This document shows, piece after piece, positions 35,173 through 46,598 of a stretch of 64,000 nucleotides of DNA. The position numbers were made by a program, and so were the translations under genes. Each line of letters starts with the position of its first letter. Position 1 is the stretch's first letter. Source of the stretch: Perkinsus olseni. Lineage: Eukaryota > Perkinsozoa > Perkinsida > Perkinsidae. The notes beneath the pieces are model-generated. The model was not told the DNA's origin and searched no databases. It saw only the letters and a list, made by a program, of their open reading frames with translations. The stretch lies in NCBI GenBank assembly GCA_013115135.1, contig JABANP010000146.1:44877-108876 (forward strand), read 5' to 3'.

Positions 35173-38100
35173 TCACGAGGGAACGTCGGATAAGCTCAAC
35201 CTACCGACGAGAGTAGCAGCGTCCCTGTCCTTGAGTGCCCTCTTGCATCCGGCGACCACCGCTGCCTGGGCTGTCCCGACCCGCAGATTCGCACCTATTC
35301 GGTTCGCAAAGCAGCGCAGGTACTACCAAGCGTACCGCGATTAATCCAGAGGTTCAGTTCTCTGAGCGCTTCGAGGAGCATTCTGTGGTTCCCACGCCGT
35401 TTGCTATAACTGAAGCGGTCAACATGCCAAGGTCGCAACGGAGAGACTTCTACTCCGCGATCATCCCGCGACTGACACGCTGCACATTGACGAGCGCTTG
35501 TCTCAGTTTTCTCGAGTAATCACACAGCCTGAGATCTTCCATCCTCACAAGCAACTCTTTCCTGAGGAACACCCTGAGCCCTGTCCGGCCGAAGGTTGAT
35601 CAACCTACACTGTACGGGCAGAATCCGCCATGTCCGTCGCCATCTTTTGCCGGAGATTGTCATACTCATCAATGAGCTGCATGGCCTGTTCGACCTCTGC
35701 CGTAGCCCTAGGAAAACTGGGAGCCGAATCTCCCCGAGCCACCCAGCGAGTCCGACCTACCTGCAGGAGGCCTCCAATTCCGTTACTTTGAGGAAACAGC
35801 AAAGATGTTGTATCTGCGTCCGAGGAGCCTTCCGGTTTACGCGATACCTAGAATGTTTCCTACCACGTCAGCTGCCAGCTGCATGCAATCGGTGGCTATA
35901 ATAACCGACCCGTCAGTCTTCATAGCGATCTCCAAGCCCAACGCCTCTTCATCTGCAGACCTGGCCCTGACCAACTACTGAGCGTCACAACAACTGCAAA
36001 GGGCTTCACCTCCGGCAGGACACGAAGGCAACTTTCAGGGACTCTCCGGAACCCTCAAAGACGGTCTTCGGCCAGTCGGCCATGAGGAAGCTTTCGCGAA
36101 TCTGCGAAGGGCTCGCGCGAAGAATGTCGATCAGTCGGACCGACTGAGTCGGTACCCAGAGTTGAACCTTCTCAATCCTCTCGGTTATCCTGAAGCTCGC
36201 GCTCCTACGAGAGGACAGATGAGAGCCCGACTTTAGCGCAGCGCTGGCCCACCCCGTTGGTGCGGTGCCGCCATGCTCCTCCAGACTCGAACCAACATAC
36301 CGGTACATGGCGAATCGAGGTAGCTTGATCTGAGCCTCGAGGACGGTATGCTCCCGGCCTGAGACGCCCCCTCTCTCCTCGTCCTAGATCTGTCTTCCAG
36401 CTCACTAGCCTTGGTGACGCCGGTGATGCATTTGACTGTCAACGTCGTTTCCACATCTCTAGGGATTGGTAGTTCGACCTGCTCAGCAGTAGTCCTCGTC
36501 GAAGGGCATTTCACTAGTGCTGTGCCCCAGAGCCAGATTTCGCGACTCGCACCATTTCGAAGCATGAGAGTGGTACGCCACGGAACGGCACGAACTTTGG
36601 CCTGGCCACTACTCAGTTCACTGGGATCGGGCTAGGACCAGAGTCAATAGAGGGTATCGTTGCGTCAGCAAGAGGAAAGATGATGATATTAAATTCAAAC
36701 CGAGGAGATCCGAACGCACCTCGAGTTGTTTAGCCGGGGGCTGCGGGCTCACAACGTGGCCATCAGCGCCGTAGAGGCCCTCGGCAGTAACGACAACCTC
36801 GAACACCCAGGGTTATACGGATCGCCTGCCATGGTCTTTGTACTTTTTGAATGACACCCGTTGGGACGGCGAGTCGAAGGGCTACTCCCTTAGCTGAGTC
36901 AACGACCAGGTCCGCGGCGAGGACGCCAGCATCAGGCCCGGCTGCGTCTTTCTTGATCGTCGTTTCATCGAGGACCTCGGGAGGGCTCAGCCATCAGCAG
37001 CGGAGAGAGGGTCAGCAGCTCAGCCCACCGGTAGGTCGTCGACTGGCGCTTCCGAACCCAACTGTTCCGTATCATTGGACTCCATCGGTTCGCGTCTGCT
37101 CGGCTGCAACGACTCTTGCTCCGGCGTCTCTGAAAGTCGCCATGCGTGTGAGTATGATCGATGGCGGCACGCACCCTGTGTTGGCTGAGGCATCCAAGCA
37201 TGCACGCGACCCTGAGAGATCCATCACCAACCAGACATGCCACAAAGACGTTACCTCGATGTCTATCGTCATCAACACCGGCAGAGGGCAGCCAATGTAG
37301 TCCATGGCCACCACGCCGGCTAACGGGTCCGGCCCTACTCGGCTCTTGAAGATGACCTGCGCGTCATCGAGAGCGCTGGGCTAGGTCCCATGGCCACCAA
37401 CCTGTCCGTTGCTTTGTTCTCTGATCTCTACTAGCCCGTTCATCCAACCGATGGCGAGCTCCATGCGACTACGATTATTCTCCTCAGTGTGAGGAGAGAA
37501 GGCCAGCAAACAGGAAGGGGCGTGACGTGACCGAACCCGCCATAACTGAGGTAGGATCAATTCTTCGACACAGACGATGGAGACTCAACTACACGCTTAG
37601 CTCCCTCATACACGCCAACCGTTCCGTTTGCCAAACCGTACCCGAACCTGTTCGAGTGCTTGGCGGAAAGATAGGTTCCTGGACACTTCTACCGGTTCCG
37701 ATGGTCGAGAGAAACCAGGTGGCAGACCGCGTCTGCCTCGGTGATGTCAGCAATCACCTCAGCCTCTCCCGCTAGTATACGTATCTTATGGGAGTCTAAC
37801 AAGCCGAATCTTCGACGGGAGGGGTCACCTGGTAGTCATCCGTGCCGCAGATGAGCACTGATGTGGCGAACTGATGCTGTTGCTGGTCCTCTGCCGAAGG
37901 CTTCAACGACTCTAGAGCCATCACGCGATCTCCAGTGATCGTCCAGAATACTTCACCCCCTCCTCTATCGAAGCCCTAAGAACTGCCTTCCACAGGATGG
38001 CGGCCACAAAGTCCTGCAATACTTTAATATTGCAGTCGCCGCCTGCTAGGACCACCGACCCTCCGCCCTCGACGGCTGAGGACCCTGGGAGGGCGTCGGC

Positions 38101-38839
38101 GATCGACAGTGCTGAGACACCGTCCGGCATATCTCTGTAGAAAACGTCGCTGTTACGCTCGACCTGACGAGGCATTCGGTGGTGACTTGGGTTGGCCAGA
38201 CTGACGTCGTAAGCAGACAAGCTGCTGGATGTAGCGATGCAGAGGAGGTCAGCTCCAGACTCGCCTTCGCTTCTCGTCCAAGTCGCTAGGGCGGTAATCT
38301 ACGGAGCATGGTGTCCACTAAGGAATCTCTGTTTTTGTGATGGACCTTCTTGTTCACGTTGAGCTGAACAACCTTCCTCTCGCCCGCGGAGGTCGGAGTA
38401 ACAATCAATACCTGGTCACAGGGTGGGAGGACGATTCCCGTGATGATGAATGGACGACCAAAGAGGGTGAGGCGACCAATTCTATTCGAGTGTGAATCGT
38501 GAGTGTGAATCAGTTCAAAGTCCAACGCCGTCACCGGCATGATTTTGAGATACCAGCAGCTCAGCGGTGAGCTCTGTGCTGTGCTATTCAGTCAGCTGCC
38601 GAATGCTGCCGTAACCAGCGGAACGAACAGACCATCATCTCATTTCCCGGGTCATTAATGGTCTCACTAGATGCTACTTTGCCCTCAGCAGTGCCTAATG
38701 CCAGGCCTGTCGCGAACTTCCCATCCTCCTCCCCGTCTGAAGTGAACCTTCCAACGGTCGCCAAGCCCCGTACTATTGAATGGTCTCCGTCGACCGTGAA
38801 ATTAATGGCACGTTCGAAGTGCAGCTGTTCGGTTGCCAT
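35173..38839 (-). CDS. BBS2: BBSome subunit BBS2, multi-exon, apparently complete
   Basis: BBS2 is a core subunit of the BBSome, which carries membrane proteins into and out of cilia. The ATG at 38839 starts MATEQLHFERAINFTVDGD. The first exon ends LGTAEGK and splices over a ~250-nt intron to VLIVTPTSAGERKVV. Later segments match the family in order: LSAYDVSLANP, SDVFYRDMPDGVSAL and VVLAGGDCNIKV (N-terminal propeller), NRFGYGLANGTVGVYE, VAMDYIGCPLPVLMTIDIE, SASFRITERIEKVQLWVP, MQLIDEYDNLRQKMATDMAD (coiled coil), NHRMLLEALRELNLWINRG and LRVGTAQAAVVAGCKRALKD, ending at the TGA at 35173. The last intron (GTACGC...CGAATAG) and the one before LRKELLVRMEDL are supported by phase. Its presence implies a conventional BBSome in the flagellated stage. 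Confidence 0.9.
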
Positions 38840-39280
38840 GGGCGGGGCTAGACTCTGTTCCGCTGTTACTATCGCACTTTACCAACACAACACCGTAGTG
38901 CTTCTGAGTACCCGATGGAATACTTGAACTCTCACTGATCTCGGGCACGATTGACAAAGATAGACAATGCAAGTAAGAATCTATACCATTTTTCTCTAGC
39001 ACCATAGCCAAGAGAAGACATGCGCAGTCAGTGGCCACACAGTCCCGATAGCGATCACTTTGAAAGACACTCAGTACTACTACACCCTTCCAGGTGGAGG
39101 TGATTGACAACTCGACCTCGGCGATGAGACCACGGTGGAAGCTGGTTGCAGTATCGGAAATCGGGATGACCGTTGGCCAGGGTAATAGTCAATCACAGAG
39201 GAGAAGGACAGTTGGCGGGAATGTTAACTTGAATAATAATTCTTGGACGGACAATCATCATCACAATGTACGAGATATCG

Positions 39281-39360
39281 CTGCAAGGAATAGAACCCAC
39301 AACCTTCGTCATAACAGCCAGATAGCACTACCGCGCCACCAAATCAGCCGACAATAGAAG
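39281..39360 (-). repeat. tRNA-like sequence with A and B boxes
   Basis: On the minus strand TGGCGCGGTAGTGCTATC (A-box-like) is followed 30 nt later by GTGGGTTCTATTCC (B-box-like), ending CTTGCAG. It has the form of the tRNA-like introns but lies just beyond the proposed stop of the CRAL-TRIO gene, so whether it is an intron is not proven. Confidence 0.55.
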
Positions 39361-39367
39361 AGCGCAC

Positions 39368-40910
39368 TCAGAGCCTGGACCCATGGCTGACCATGCCCGG
39401 CATCGCTGTCTCGTCAACTGGCTGGTTCACAGACGAAGAAGCACTTGCGCTGGTGGAGGCAGACGAGGCGTCTTCGGGACCGTTGGGTGTCGGCCAATAT
39501 TCACGATAAGCAAGATGGGAACCGACCAGACGAGTCGTCAACCAGGGGTAGTAATCTCCGTCGACTCCTCCTCCCAGATACGCTGGCAACTCGCTTGGCT
39601 CACCTGATTCAAGCACTCAGACAATGTAACGACCCAGGTTCAATCCCCTGGCGACGACAACTTACACACGCCCGCACACCATTCGACATCCCCATCATGT
39701 GTCGTATTGACGAAGGTCACAACCTCTGTCAACGACGAGGGCAGGAGAGGCGACACCGCCGCCCACGCCGCCCGGAAGATGAAGGGCGCGTCCACGAACA
39801 TGACTCGACTGATGTGGGAGATGTGGCCCAATCCGACTGCCCTGAGCAAAGCAGCAGCCACGAGAGCTGAGCGAGGGTTGCCGACGCCTGACCACCTACA
39901 GTGCTCCCCTTCTTGATATCTCCTACATTCAAGGTGATGTTCTTGAGACCAATACCAGCAAAGTCATACACCAGACACACGCCGAGACGGACCGATGCAG
40001 GGTCGGCCAAGGCCGCGTCAAGCGCCATCCAGGTGGACTTGATGCCTGAAACAAAATCTTCGCTGTGCGCACCGAGGAAGATACTTACCACAGAGTATCG
40101 GTATCGCTGAGGGTGCCATAAACCTCATCCTAACCCATCCCATCGGCCGACCGTCGAGATCTCGTCCAGCCTTGACACTGAAACCTGTCGAGGACGGGAT
40201 GGAGACGACGAGAGTAGCGGAACGTGTCTTTCAGCTCACCCGCGCTGAAGTTACGTTGGATCTCGGATTCCGGTATCTCTCGGATTGGTAGCTTCTTGAG
40301 AAGATCTTCATGACGCCATGCCTGAGTTAGAAAAGGTGCTGGTTTCGAACCCACGACCAAGGCCATGCAATCCGAGCACCGTAACGAGCCGACCAAATAG
40401 TCCATTGAACAAACACCGCTCACCAAAGCCTCGGCCTTGTTCACATCTAGATTACGCGCCCACGCCAACTTGAGCCAGTCGTGCGTGACATACCTACGAG
40501 CACCCAGGTTCGAACCCCGCCCCCTCCATCCGAACCCACCTTCTAGTGAACTCTAGATTCTTGAGCCTCTCTCTCAGCTCACGTACGCACATAAGCTCGT
40601 CGGGTGTGAGGTCATTATCGTCCTTACAGAGCATGGGTACCTTGATGCACAAATTCGAGCTGCGGGAGCCGCGGAGCTCGATGATGGTGGCAGCACCTCG
40701 ATACTCGGCATCACTTCGCCATTCTCCATACGTTCCAATAGAGGTTCATTCAAGTCAGACCTGGCAAGAGGTCCCCGGTTCGATCCCCGGTGACGACATT
40801 TTTAACTACCCTGTAGATACTGTATAGAAGCTCTGCATCGAATCCACTCTTCCTCTGCGCGGAGTCATGGCCGGACTATTACGCTTGGAAGACGCCGCAG
40901 CAGCCATCAT
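39368..40910 (-). CDS. CRAL-TRIO (Sec14-like) domain protein
   Basis: Lipid-binding or lipid-transfer protein of the Sec14/CRAL-TRIO family. The start at 40910 gives MMAAAASSKRNSPAM. The N-terminal helical part is LTPDELMCVRELRERLKN, then THDWLKLAWARNLDVNKAEAL, spliced to AWRHEDLLKKLPIREI. The lipid-binding domain shows VRLGVCLVYDFAGIGLKNIT, SRVMFVDAPFIFRAAWAAVS and PLLPSSLTEVVTFVN, then EPSELPAYLGGG (the family's LP-x-x-YGG element). Four of its introns contain a tRNA-like B box (39604-39665, 40322-40423, 40494-40539, 40761-40809). The C terminus after YLGGG is uncertain; a stop at 39368 ends the open exon. Confidence 0.82.
39604..39665 (-). repeat. 62-nt tRNA-like intron (CRAL-TRIO gene)
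   Basis: Minus strand GTAAGTTGTCG...TTGAATCAG with CAGGGGATTGAACCTGGG, an antisense B box. It joins VEWCAGV... to CEPSELPAYLGG in phase 1. Confidence 0.75.
40322..40423 (-). repeat. 102-nt tRNA-like intron (CRAL-TRIO gene)
   Basis: Minus strand GTGAGCGGTG...CTAACTCAG. It carries a sense-oriented tRNA-like body: TGGTCGGCTCGTTACGGTGC (A-box-like), a GGATTGCATGG anticodon-loop-like part resembling tRNA-Ala(TGC), and GTGGGTTCGAAACC (B box). It joins NKAEAL to AWRHEDLL in phase 0. Confidence 0.8.
40494..40539 (-). repeat. 46-nt tRNA-like intron (CRAL-TRIO gene)
   Basis: Minus strand GTGGGTTCGGATGG...GCTCGTAG with the self-complementary GGTTCGAACC. It joins RLKNLEFTRR to YVTHDWLKLAW. Confidence 0.8.
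40761..40809 (-). repeat. 49-nt tRNA-like intron (CRAL-TRIO gene)
   Basis: Minus strand GTAGTTAAAAATG...TTGCCAG with CCGGGGATCGAACCGGGG, an antisense T arm. It joins QSFYTVSTG to SDLNEPLLERMENG. Confidence 0.8.
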
Positions 40911-42555
40911 CGCATCACTCTGAGCTCTCCACCTAACACACCCGACCCTCCAATTCCGTCACGCGCCACGAAATGTTGGCATCACTTCGCCCTTGCCGCT
41001 CGCAATGTACTAGACTCCCTTCTCTGTTTCTTGATACCCTTCGTCTTCTTCAAGTAGTTACACAAGAGCCAACCCATGTACATGGCGAAGGCGCACAGCA
41101 CTGCTGTGTGCACCTGAGGAGAGCACTCGATGCAGTTCTATGCGGTCTCCTCAGATGCGCTTCTGCACGTCGAGCAATTACGCACTTCTCTCCACTCAAA
41201 GGACGATCCTGGCTTGCGGGCCCAATATACAACAACGTCCACCCCTCGAACTTCTCTAGATCACCTCCATGCAGAAGATGCTATTCAACGCAGAGTCGCG
41301 GACCGTCTTTAAAATTTCCATTTGCTGGTATGCATAAATTGGTCAGGAGATTCAACTACCGTATAATCACATGATATGGTATTACTATATATTAGTGAAG
41401 ATCCCCGATCAAGATATACGGAATTTTTCACCCGAACGATTATGTCCGTATTATTATCACCTTATACTCCAACGTGTAACCGTCATACTCCAGGAACGGC
41501 TGGCAGCTGTATAAGGCGGTTGATGACTCTGCAGGCTTGCCCTTGCATGAGAAGTCCGCCAAGAGCTCCAACAGGATTAATGGCGCATACCTGATGCACC
41601 GCTATGGTCATCGATACCGTTCTGATAGCGTAATGGTTAGTGCGTTGGTTTACGCAGCCGAAGACCCCGGTTCTAATCCCCCTATTATTACAATAAATAA
41701 AGCACACATGCCGTTATTGTTGCGGCTTTGCTCTCCTGCATTTCCCACGCTAATAATGCGAAGCTTGCACAGCATATAAGGATTGACCGCAGCAGATACC
41801 TGCACGATTATCGGAAGTTATGGTATGCGCACATACACGTGACAGTAATACATGGAAGAGGGGGATACATAGTACATCTCCTGAGCTTTACCATCAGTAA
41901 TCAACGACACAACTGAGTCGAAAACTCCGACCATACCAACCACCTGAACGGAAGGGCTCCCGCTCGCCACAACCACGATACTCGAGGCAAGCTAGCGCCT
42001 CCGGGATGGGCACTCGACCAACTTATCGGATAATAGAGCGGGGAATTATGACCAATAATAAGACGGTAGATGCCCAAAGTCTGTGCTTCCGAGACGGAAT
42101 ATGAGACGACCAGAGAATGGCCAGCGATGATGATACACCAGCAAGTTCAGCCCGGTCTTTACTACCATCCAGATGAAGGAGTAGGTCCGTATAGAATGAG
42201 TGAGGCGATTGATGTCCATGCTTCGTTGGAACTCGGCATGGGTCGCTGCCGGTGGTCGAGCGTCGGCTCGGTACTCCGCCGGAGTGAAGCCTTCGTTGGG
42301 GAAGTACATTAAAACAGCAACCGCGGGTACTACAAACTACGGCCGACTAGCTCTCCTAGCGCATACTAAACTTGAACTCGATAAACTGCACATTTTCCAG
42401 TGGAAACGGAACCTTATCCGCAAGGCATCAAGGTGGACTATACTCCTGGTCGTGAGAGTGTAGCATCAGCAGCCCTTCCCAGCAGCAGCGTTGGTGACCG
42501 GCCAACTGTTGGCAGCAAGAATGAATCCTTGACTCTTACGGTGCGAGTCACAGGG
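40911..42555. other. unresolved stretch with a tRNA-like sequence
   Basis: A tRNA-like sequence, AGCGTAATGGTTAGTGCG (A box) ... CCCCGGTTCTAATCCCC (B box), lies at about 41627-41687 in plus orientation. On the minus strand, YFPNEGFTPAEYRADARPPA and MDINRLTHSIRTYSFIWM (about 42300-42170) look coding and may belong to the minus-strand gene beginning near 42838. Nothing else is supported. Confidence 0.35.
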
Positions 42556-42838
42556 TCAAATGAGTTTTACAGCTTCGCCGGAAGAACGTCGTAGCGAGGG
42601 GAGTTGTGCTCCTCGCCAGCTTGGAATAAATGAGCCATCCCCAGGCACCTAAAGAGCAGGGCATCCTCAACGACGTCGATCCCCTGGGGTCGGTACAGAA
42701 TGGGCAAATCGATACCCAAAGTGGTCGGATCTCTACGACCAGCGTATTCTCATGATCGACACTCAACTGGATACGTTCCGGACGTTCAATAGACCGCTGC
42801 CAGGATCGTCTAACTTCAGTGCTCTCAGTGGAGGACAA
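42550..42838 (-). CDS. hypothetical protein, exons of a minus-strand gene
   Basis: An exon ending EIRPLW (42716) joins across a GTATCGATT...CCCCAG intron to GIDVVEDALLFRCLGMAHLF and AGEEHNSPRYDVLPAKL. Both pieces read well and the phase fits. No in-frame ATG is present at the 5' end, so an upstream exon is missing. Downstream exons may include the coding-like stretch near 42170-42300. Family not recognised. Confidence 0.4.
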
Positions 42839-42920
42839 TTGCCGCGTTGAGGAAATTCAAGACACCGTAAGAAAGCAAGAGTACAAATTCTGCGCTGCTG
42901 ACATCATCAGCATCATCATC

Positions 42921-44732
42921 ATGTCTTTGGCAGACCCTCGGCAGCCGGACATCCTCCCTTCGGATGACGAATCTGATGATTCCGATTATGTGGACAGCGG
43001 CGGAAGTGCGTCGGGGAGGGAAACGGTATTCTGTAAACCTACGCCCGCTGTTCAGTAAACTAGTTCTGAAACTAAGGGTCGATTCTGGAACTGCATCATG
43101 GCATAGGGCAAACCTCATCCTCCTTCGTGTTAGAAAGGGTCGATGCTCCTAGGTATAATCTTGATCGTCTCGAGAAAAATTTGGTATTAGGTTCGGAGTC
43201 TTCTGACGCCGGTGAATTGTTGAAAACTGAGGGCGACGAAGAAGACAAGGAAAACAGAGAGCGAAGGCTTGATCGAGAGTATGCTTCGATGAAGGTAGCA
43301 GTGGCATGTCCGACTCTTAGAGGAGGTATCTTTTATTCTGTAGGAAGCACGGGACAACCTCTACGTACCTCCTATAGGAGCACACAGGGACTCGGTCTGG
43401 GAGAGCTTCAATCGAAGGCAGGGAGCGTACGAGCAACGAAAAGTAAAAACAGTCAATCTGGCCCGCGGTCGAGTATCCGAGCTCAGGACAAGTCCTTGAG
43501 AGGGTTGATGGGGATGCTCAGCAAGGTCTGCTACGCGGCGTCAAAGAAGGAGTCCCCTGAGGAGATCGACATTGGCCCGATATAAAGAGGTCGTATCGCT
43601 CGTGCGAATGGCGAGCTCTTAAAACATAGGTCGTCTCCAGTGAAATCATTCTCGGCCGTTTTTGGCCTCGTAAATTCCGGCCATGTACGGGGAGAATCAC
43701 CGTAAGCTAGTACTCCGATAGACTATGAAACGACGTCAACGGAATTGTGGGCCTTCAGGCTCGACGGAATTTCGTTTTTTTCAACTTATAGGGTAGAGGG
43801 GTCGATAGTCGAAACGCACTTTCAAACATGCCGTGTTAGCGCTTTTCCTGTGAAACAAGCTGTTATCAAAGCGTTAGTAGGGTGGCAGCCACGCCTCGGC
43901 GCCTACAGCGTGATACGGACTTTTTCGAACCCAAAAGGACCACCGCAGATTTCGGGTTGGCTTTGTTGCTGCTTGGCGTTCACATATGGTGCGCCGCACG
44001 GTGCCGCTAACATTCTGCAAATAGACATCTAGAATCGGTTTTTTCTCGGGACACTTTAAATTTGCGGCACCGTGCGCCGTAGCGATTGTCCGCGATCATC
44101 GCATGATACAATTCAGGAAGCAAGAGCTGCAGAGCATGCATCGGAGCATGCCCCTCGGGTTGTCCCAGTAGGAGCGGTACTGGACGAAGTCCGCAAGGCC
44201 GATAAAGTTGAGATAGATTCTCACATGAAATACGCCGGTCGTACTGTCAAGTAGGAGGGCCGCTCCTTCCATTCGCAGTAGTCGTATCCTGATGGTTTTT
44301 CCAGCGTTAAGCGCGTAGTGTCGAAATCCAGCGCGGAAGGAGCTAAGCAATTTCGGAAGGCCGAAAGGGAACGCAAGACGGCGCTTGGCGGCTCTCTCGG
44401 CTCTCTGGATGCGTATCTGAGGAGCCTGAAGGCGGGACAGGTCGGCTGGCTAAGGGTCGATGAGGAACGGTGGCCAGCTCATGATGATAGGTCACATCAG
44501 TGGAGAAGTCGTCGGCCGAATGGAGTCGCTTCAAAGCCTCGAAAGAACTGGATGGTGTATTCGAGAAGGATAGACGGGACGGGTATCTGCACAAGCGAGC
44601 CTTCCTTGATGCAGCAGATGAGCGAGGGTGAGTTGGAGCTCGATCCTCGCGTGTCACCTATCCCGGTTGTGCAGGCACGAGGCGAAGAGGGAAGCAGAGA
44701 AGAGAGCGCGGAAGGCGCCACCCAACGGTTAA
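42921..44732 (+). CDS. SWC5: SWC5/CFDP1-like BCNT-domain chromatin protein
   Basis: Swc5/CFDP1 is a subunit of the SWR1/SRCAP remodeller that exchanges H2A.Z into nucleosomes. The start at 42921 gives an acidic N terminus, ILPSDDESDDSDYVDSGGSA. A middle exon has EEDKENRERRLDREYASMK (about 43230-43290). Further on come ADKVEIDSHMKYAGRTV, spliced to VKRVVSKSSAEGAKQFRKAE (intron GTAGGA...TTCCAG), then the C-terminal BCNT signature KELDGVFEKDRRDGYLHKR, AFLDAADERG, spliced over GTGAGT...TGTGCAG to HEAKREAEKRARK and the TAA at 44730. The W-x-x-F...YL-x-R-x-x-F-L-x-x-x-D-x-R pattern is diagnostic. Middle exons (43300-44090) are not fully resolved; that interval has odd composition and a 13-bp inverted repeat. 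Confidence 0.8.
43990..44086. repeat. inverted repeat within an SWC5 intron
   Basis: CGCACGGTGCCGC near 43996 is the exact complement of GCGGCACCGTGCG near 44063, about 55 bp apart. The surrounding ~400 bp (43640-44060) lack coding character and could be an insertion, but no second copy or duplication of the target was found in the window. Confidence 0.5.
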
Positions 44733-44849
44733 ACTTTTTCTCATTTTGATGGACTCGTGTTCAAGAGTAAGCTGCATCACAAGGGTCACGGGAAGGTTTT
44801 CAGCCAGAGTTGAAATATAGCGGGGAAAAACTGAATATTCCGTAGATGA

Positions 44850-44928
44850 CTGCAGTTGGAATTGAACTCACGCCCATTCGGCCCATCGCCCCACGCCTCA
44901 ACCATTGGGCCATGAGACTACGCGGTAC
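44850..44928 (-). repeat. 79-nt tRNA-like sequence with intron-like ends
   Basis: Minus strand begins GTACCGCG and ends CCAACTGCAG. Inside are TGGCCCAATGGTTGAGGCG (A box) and GTGAGTTCAATTCC (B box) with tRNA-like spacing. No flanking exon could be identified to prove splicing. Confidence 0.55.
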
Positions 44929-45530
44929 AATGGTTTCATAAGTTCATTTCCTAGAGAGGGAAGACCCATTGGTTTCACCTGTCCCCGTCGGATTATGATA
45001 GTCCTTCGATGAACGGAAGTTTGGTATCCGGTCTTCCAAGATCCCTCGGATGGGGCAGAAGGCCCCCTTTCTCCTGGCGAAATCGTGAATATTCGCAGTT
45101 TAGTTTGTGAGACTCCGCCATACCTGTCAAGTTTGGGTAAACATCAGGCGGTGTCATCGTAGACCATAGCGAGCTTCAGAGCAGGCATACTGTGTTCTAA
45201 CCAGTATCCTGCCAATGCTGCAACTCACAGCAGCAGAGATGCGAAGCTTGCTGGGGCACGATGAGCCCGCGAGACCTGGGCGACGTCAAACCGTCAAAAA
45301 ACACAGGTGAGGGCGGGAGGGGTTAAAATTGAAATCAACTACAACGGACAAGCTACTGTACTTTATAGACAGTGTAGCTGTTAAGCACTCATGCAACTAG
45401 CCTCCCCCGAGCTCACAAGAGATTCGGGAACCTGATTGTGGTATTGTCCCCGTCTCCCAAACTAAACGCGCCTACTTCGTAACCAGTACCTAAGCTATAG
45501 CTGGCTTGTTTCCGAGGATAGTACATGACA

Positions 45531-45574
45531 CTGCTTATCGAATGACCCAGGTTCGAATCCTGGGGTATGCATAC
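45531..45574 (-). repeat. 44-nt tRNA-like sequence with intron-like ends
   Basis: Minus strand GTATGCATACCCC...GATAAGCAG containing CCAGGATTCGAACCTGG. GT and CAG ends match the proven tRNA-like introns, but the host gene is unknown. Confidence 0.55.
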
Positions 45575-46598
45575 AAGCATTGTCAATTGAAATGCCAGTT
45601 GACAGTTCACTTGACTCGATCGTAGACGTTTTGTATTTTGAGCCAGCCTTTCCGTTCCTACCACCTACTCCAACCTAGAACCTACCACCACTGCTTACTT
45701 CGGTCCATGGCGGCTACAAACCATGTATACATGACATTATCAGATCCGTTGTCCACAGTGCTATTCAATAGCACTATTGGGATCTCGATTTGAGAGATCA
45801 ATCGTACTCATGATGTGCGCTTGCTGCCAGCAAGTTGCTGGTGCGTAGCCTGCACAGTGTAGCTTTTATAGCTGAAAAGTCGACCTTGAACTGCAAAGCT
45901 TGAAGGGTTCCTTAATTCGAGGGGTATCGGTAGGCCCATCTGAGCTCAATGAATGGTTGCTAGCCAGCAGAGAATGATCAACTGATGAGCGGACCTGATG
46001 AGCGTCCTGGATATCAAGCTCGTGGTGTCGCACAATGGCGAGAATTCTGTATTGTTGAGAGGCTGCGGTACGGTCTCAACTTGACATCGTGCCGCAGCCA
46101 CTCGGTTGCTAGAGCGGACTCTTCCTAGGGCCGCCACAAGCGACAAGTTCATAATCGTGTTGCAATGATTATGGTAGATGTTCCGACTATCACTGAAATT
46201 TACAACACAATCAGTTCATCGCAGTATGTGATAACCAGGCGAAAACGCGACCATAGCTCAAGAACCACTGAAGACCTTACTCAGTCAAAAATTCGTCAGT
46301 ACTGCCACGGAATGAGCATATTAAGAACCTTATTGACATCGCGGGTCGGCATAGGCTGCGTCACGTAAATATTCTAAAATTTTAAGTAATCGCATATTTC
46401 CTCGATCCTCCGAGATTTCTCAGTAGTCGAATGAAAGATGAACGAATGGGAGTTGGTGGTATCAGGGTTACGACGACGTGGTTGAGGAACTGGTGTGACA
46501 TAACCAGGTCAGAATTACCACTATCATCATCAAAATCATCATAGCAGCATAGCTACTGGTAAGACGCTACTTCAGAATGGACCGCGTACCTCGTTGGA

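Larger units (their letters stand above)
44733..46598. other. gene-poor stretch
   Basis: Apart from the two tRNA-like sequences no gene could be supported. The minus-strand open stretch at 45413-45664 crosses the tRNA-like sequence and may be flanking exon sequence, but it has no recognisable motif. Confidence 0.4.

Noticed and set aside
38588..38839. First BBS2 exon read as a separate small gene ending at 38588
   Set aside because: After LGTAEGK a GTAGCA donor is followed by an acceptor before VLIVTPTSAG that continues the propeller in frame, so the downstream residues up to the stop are intron.
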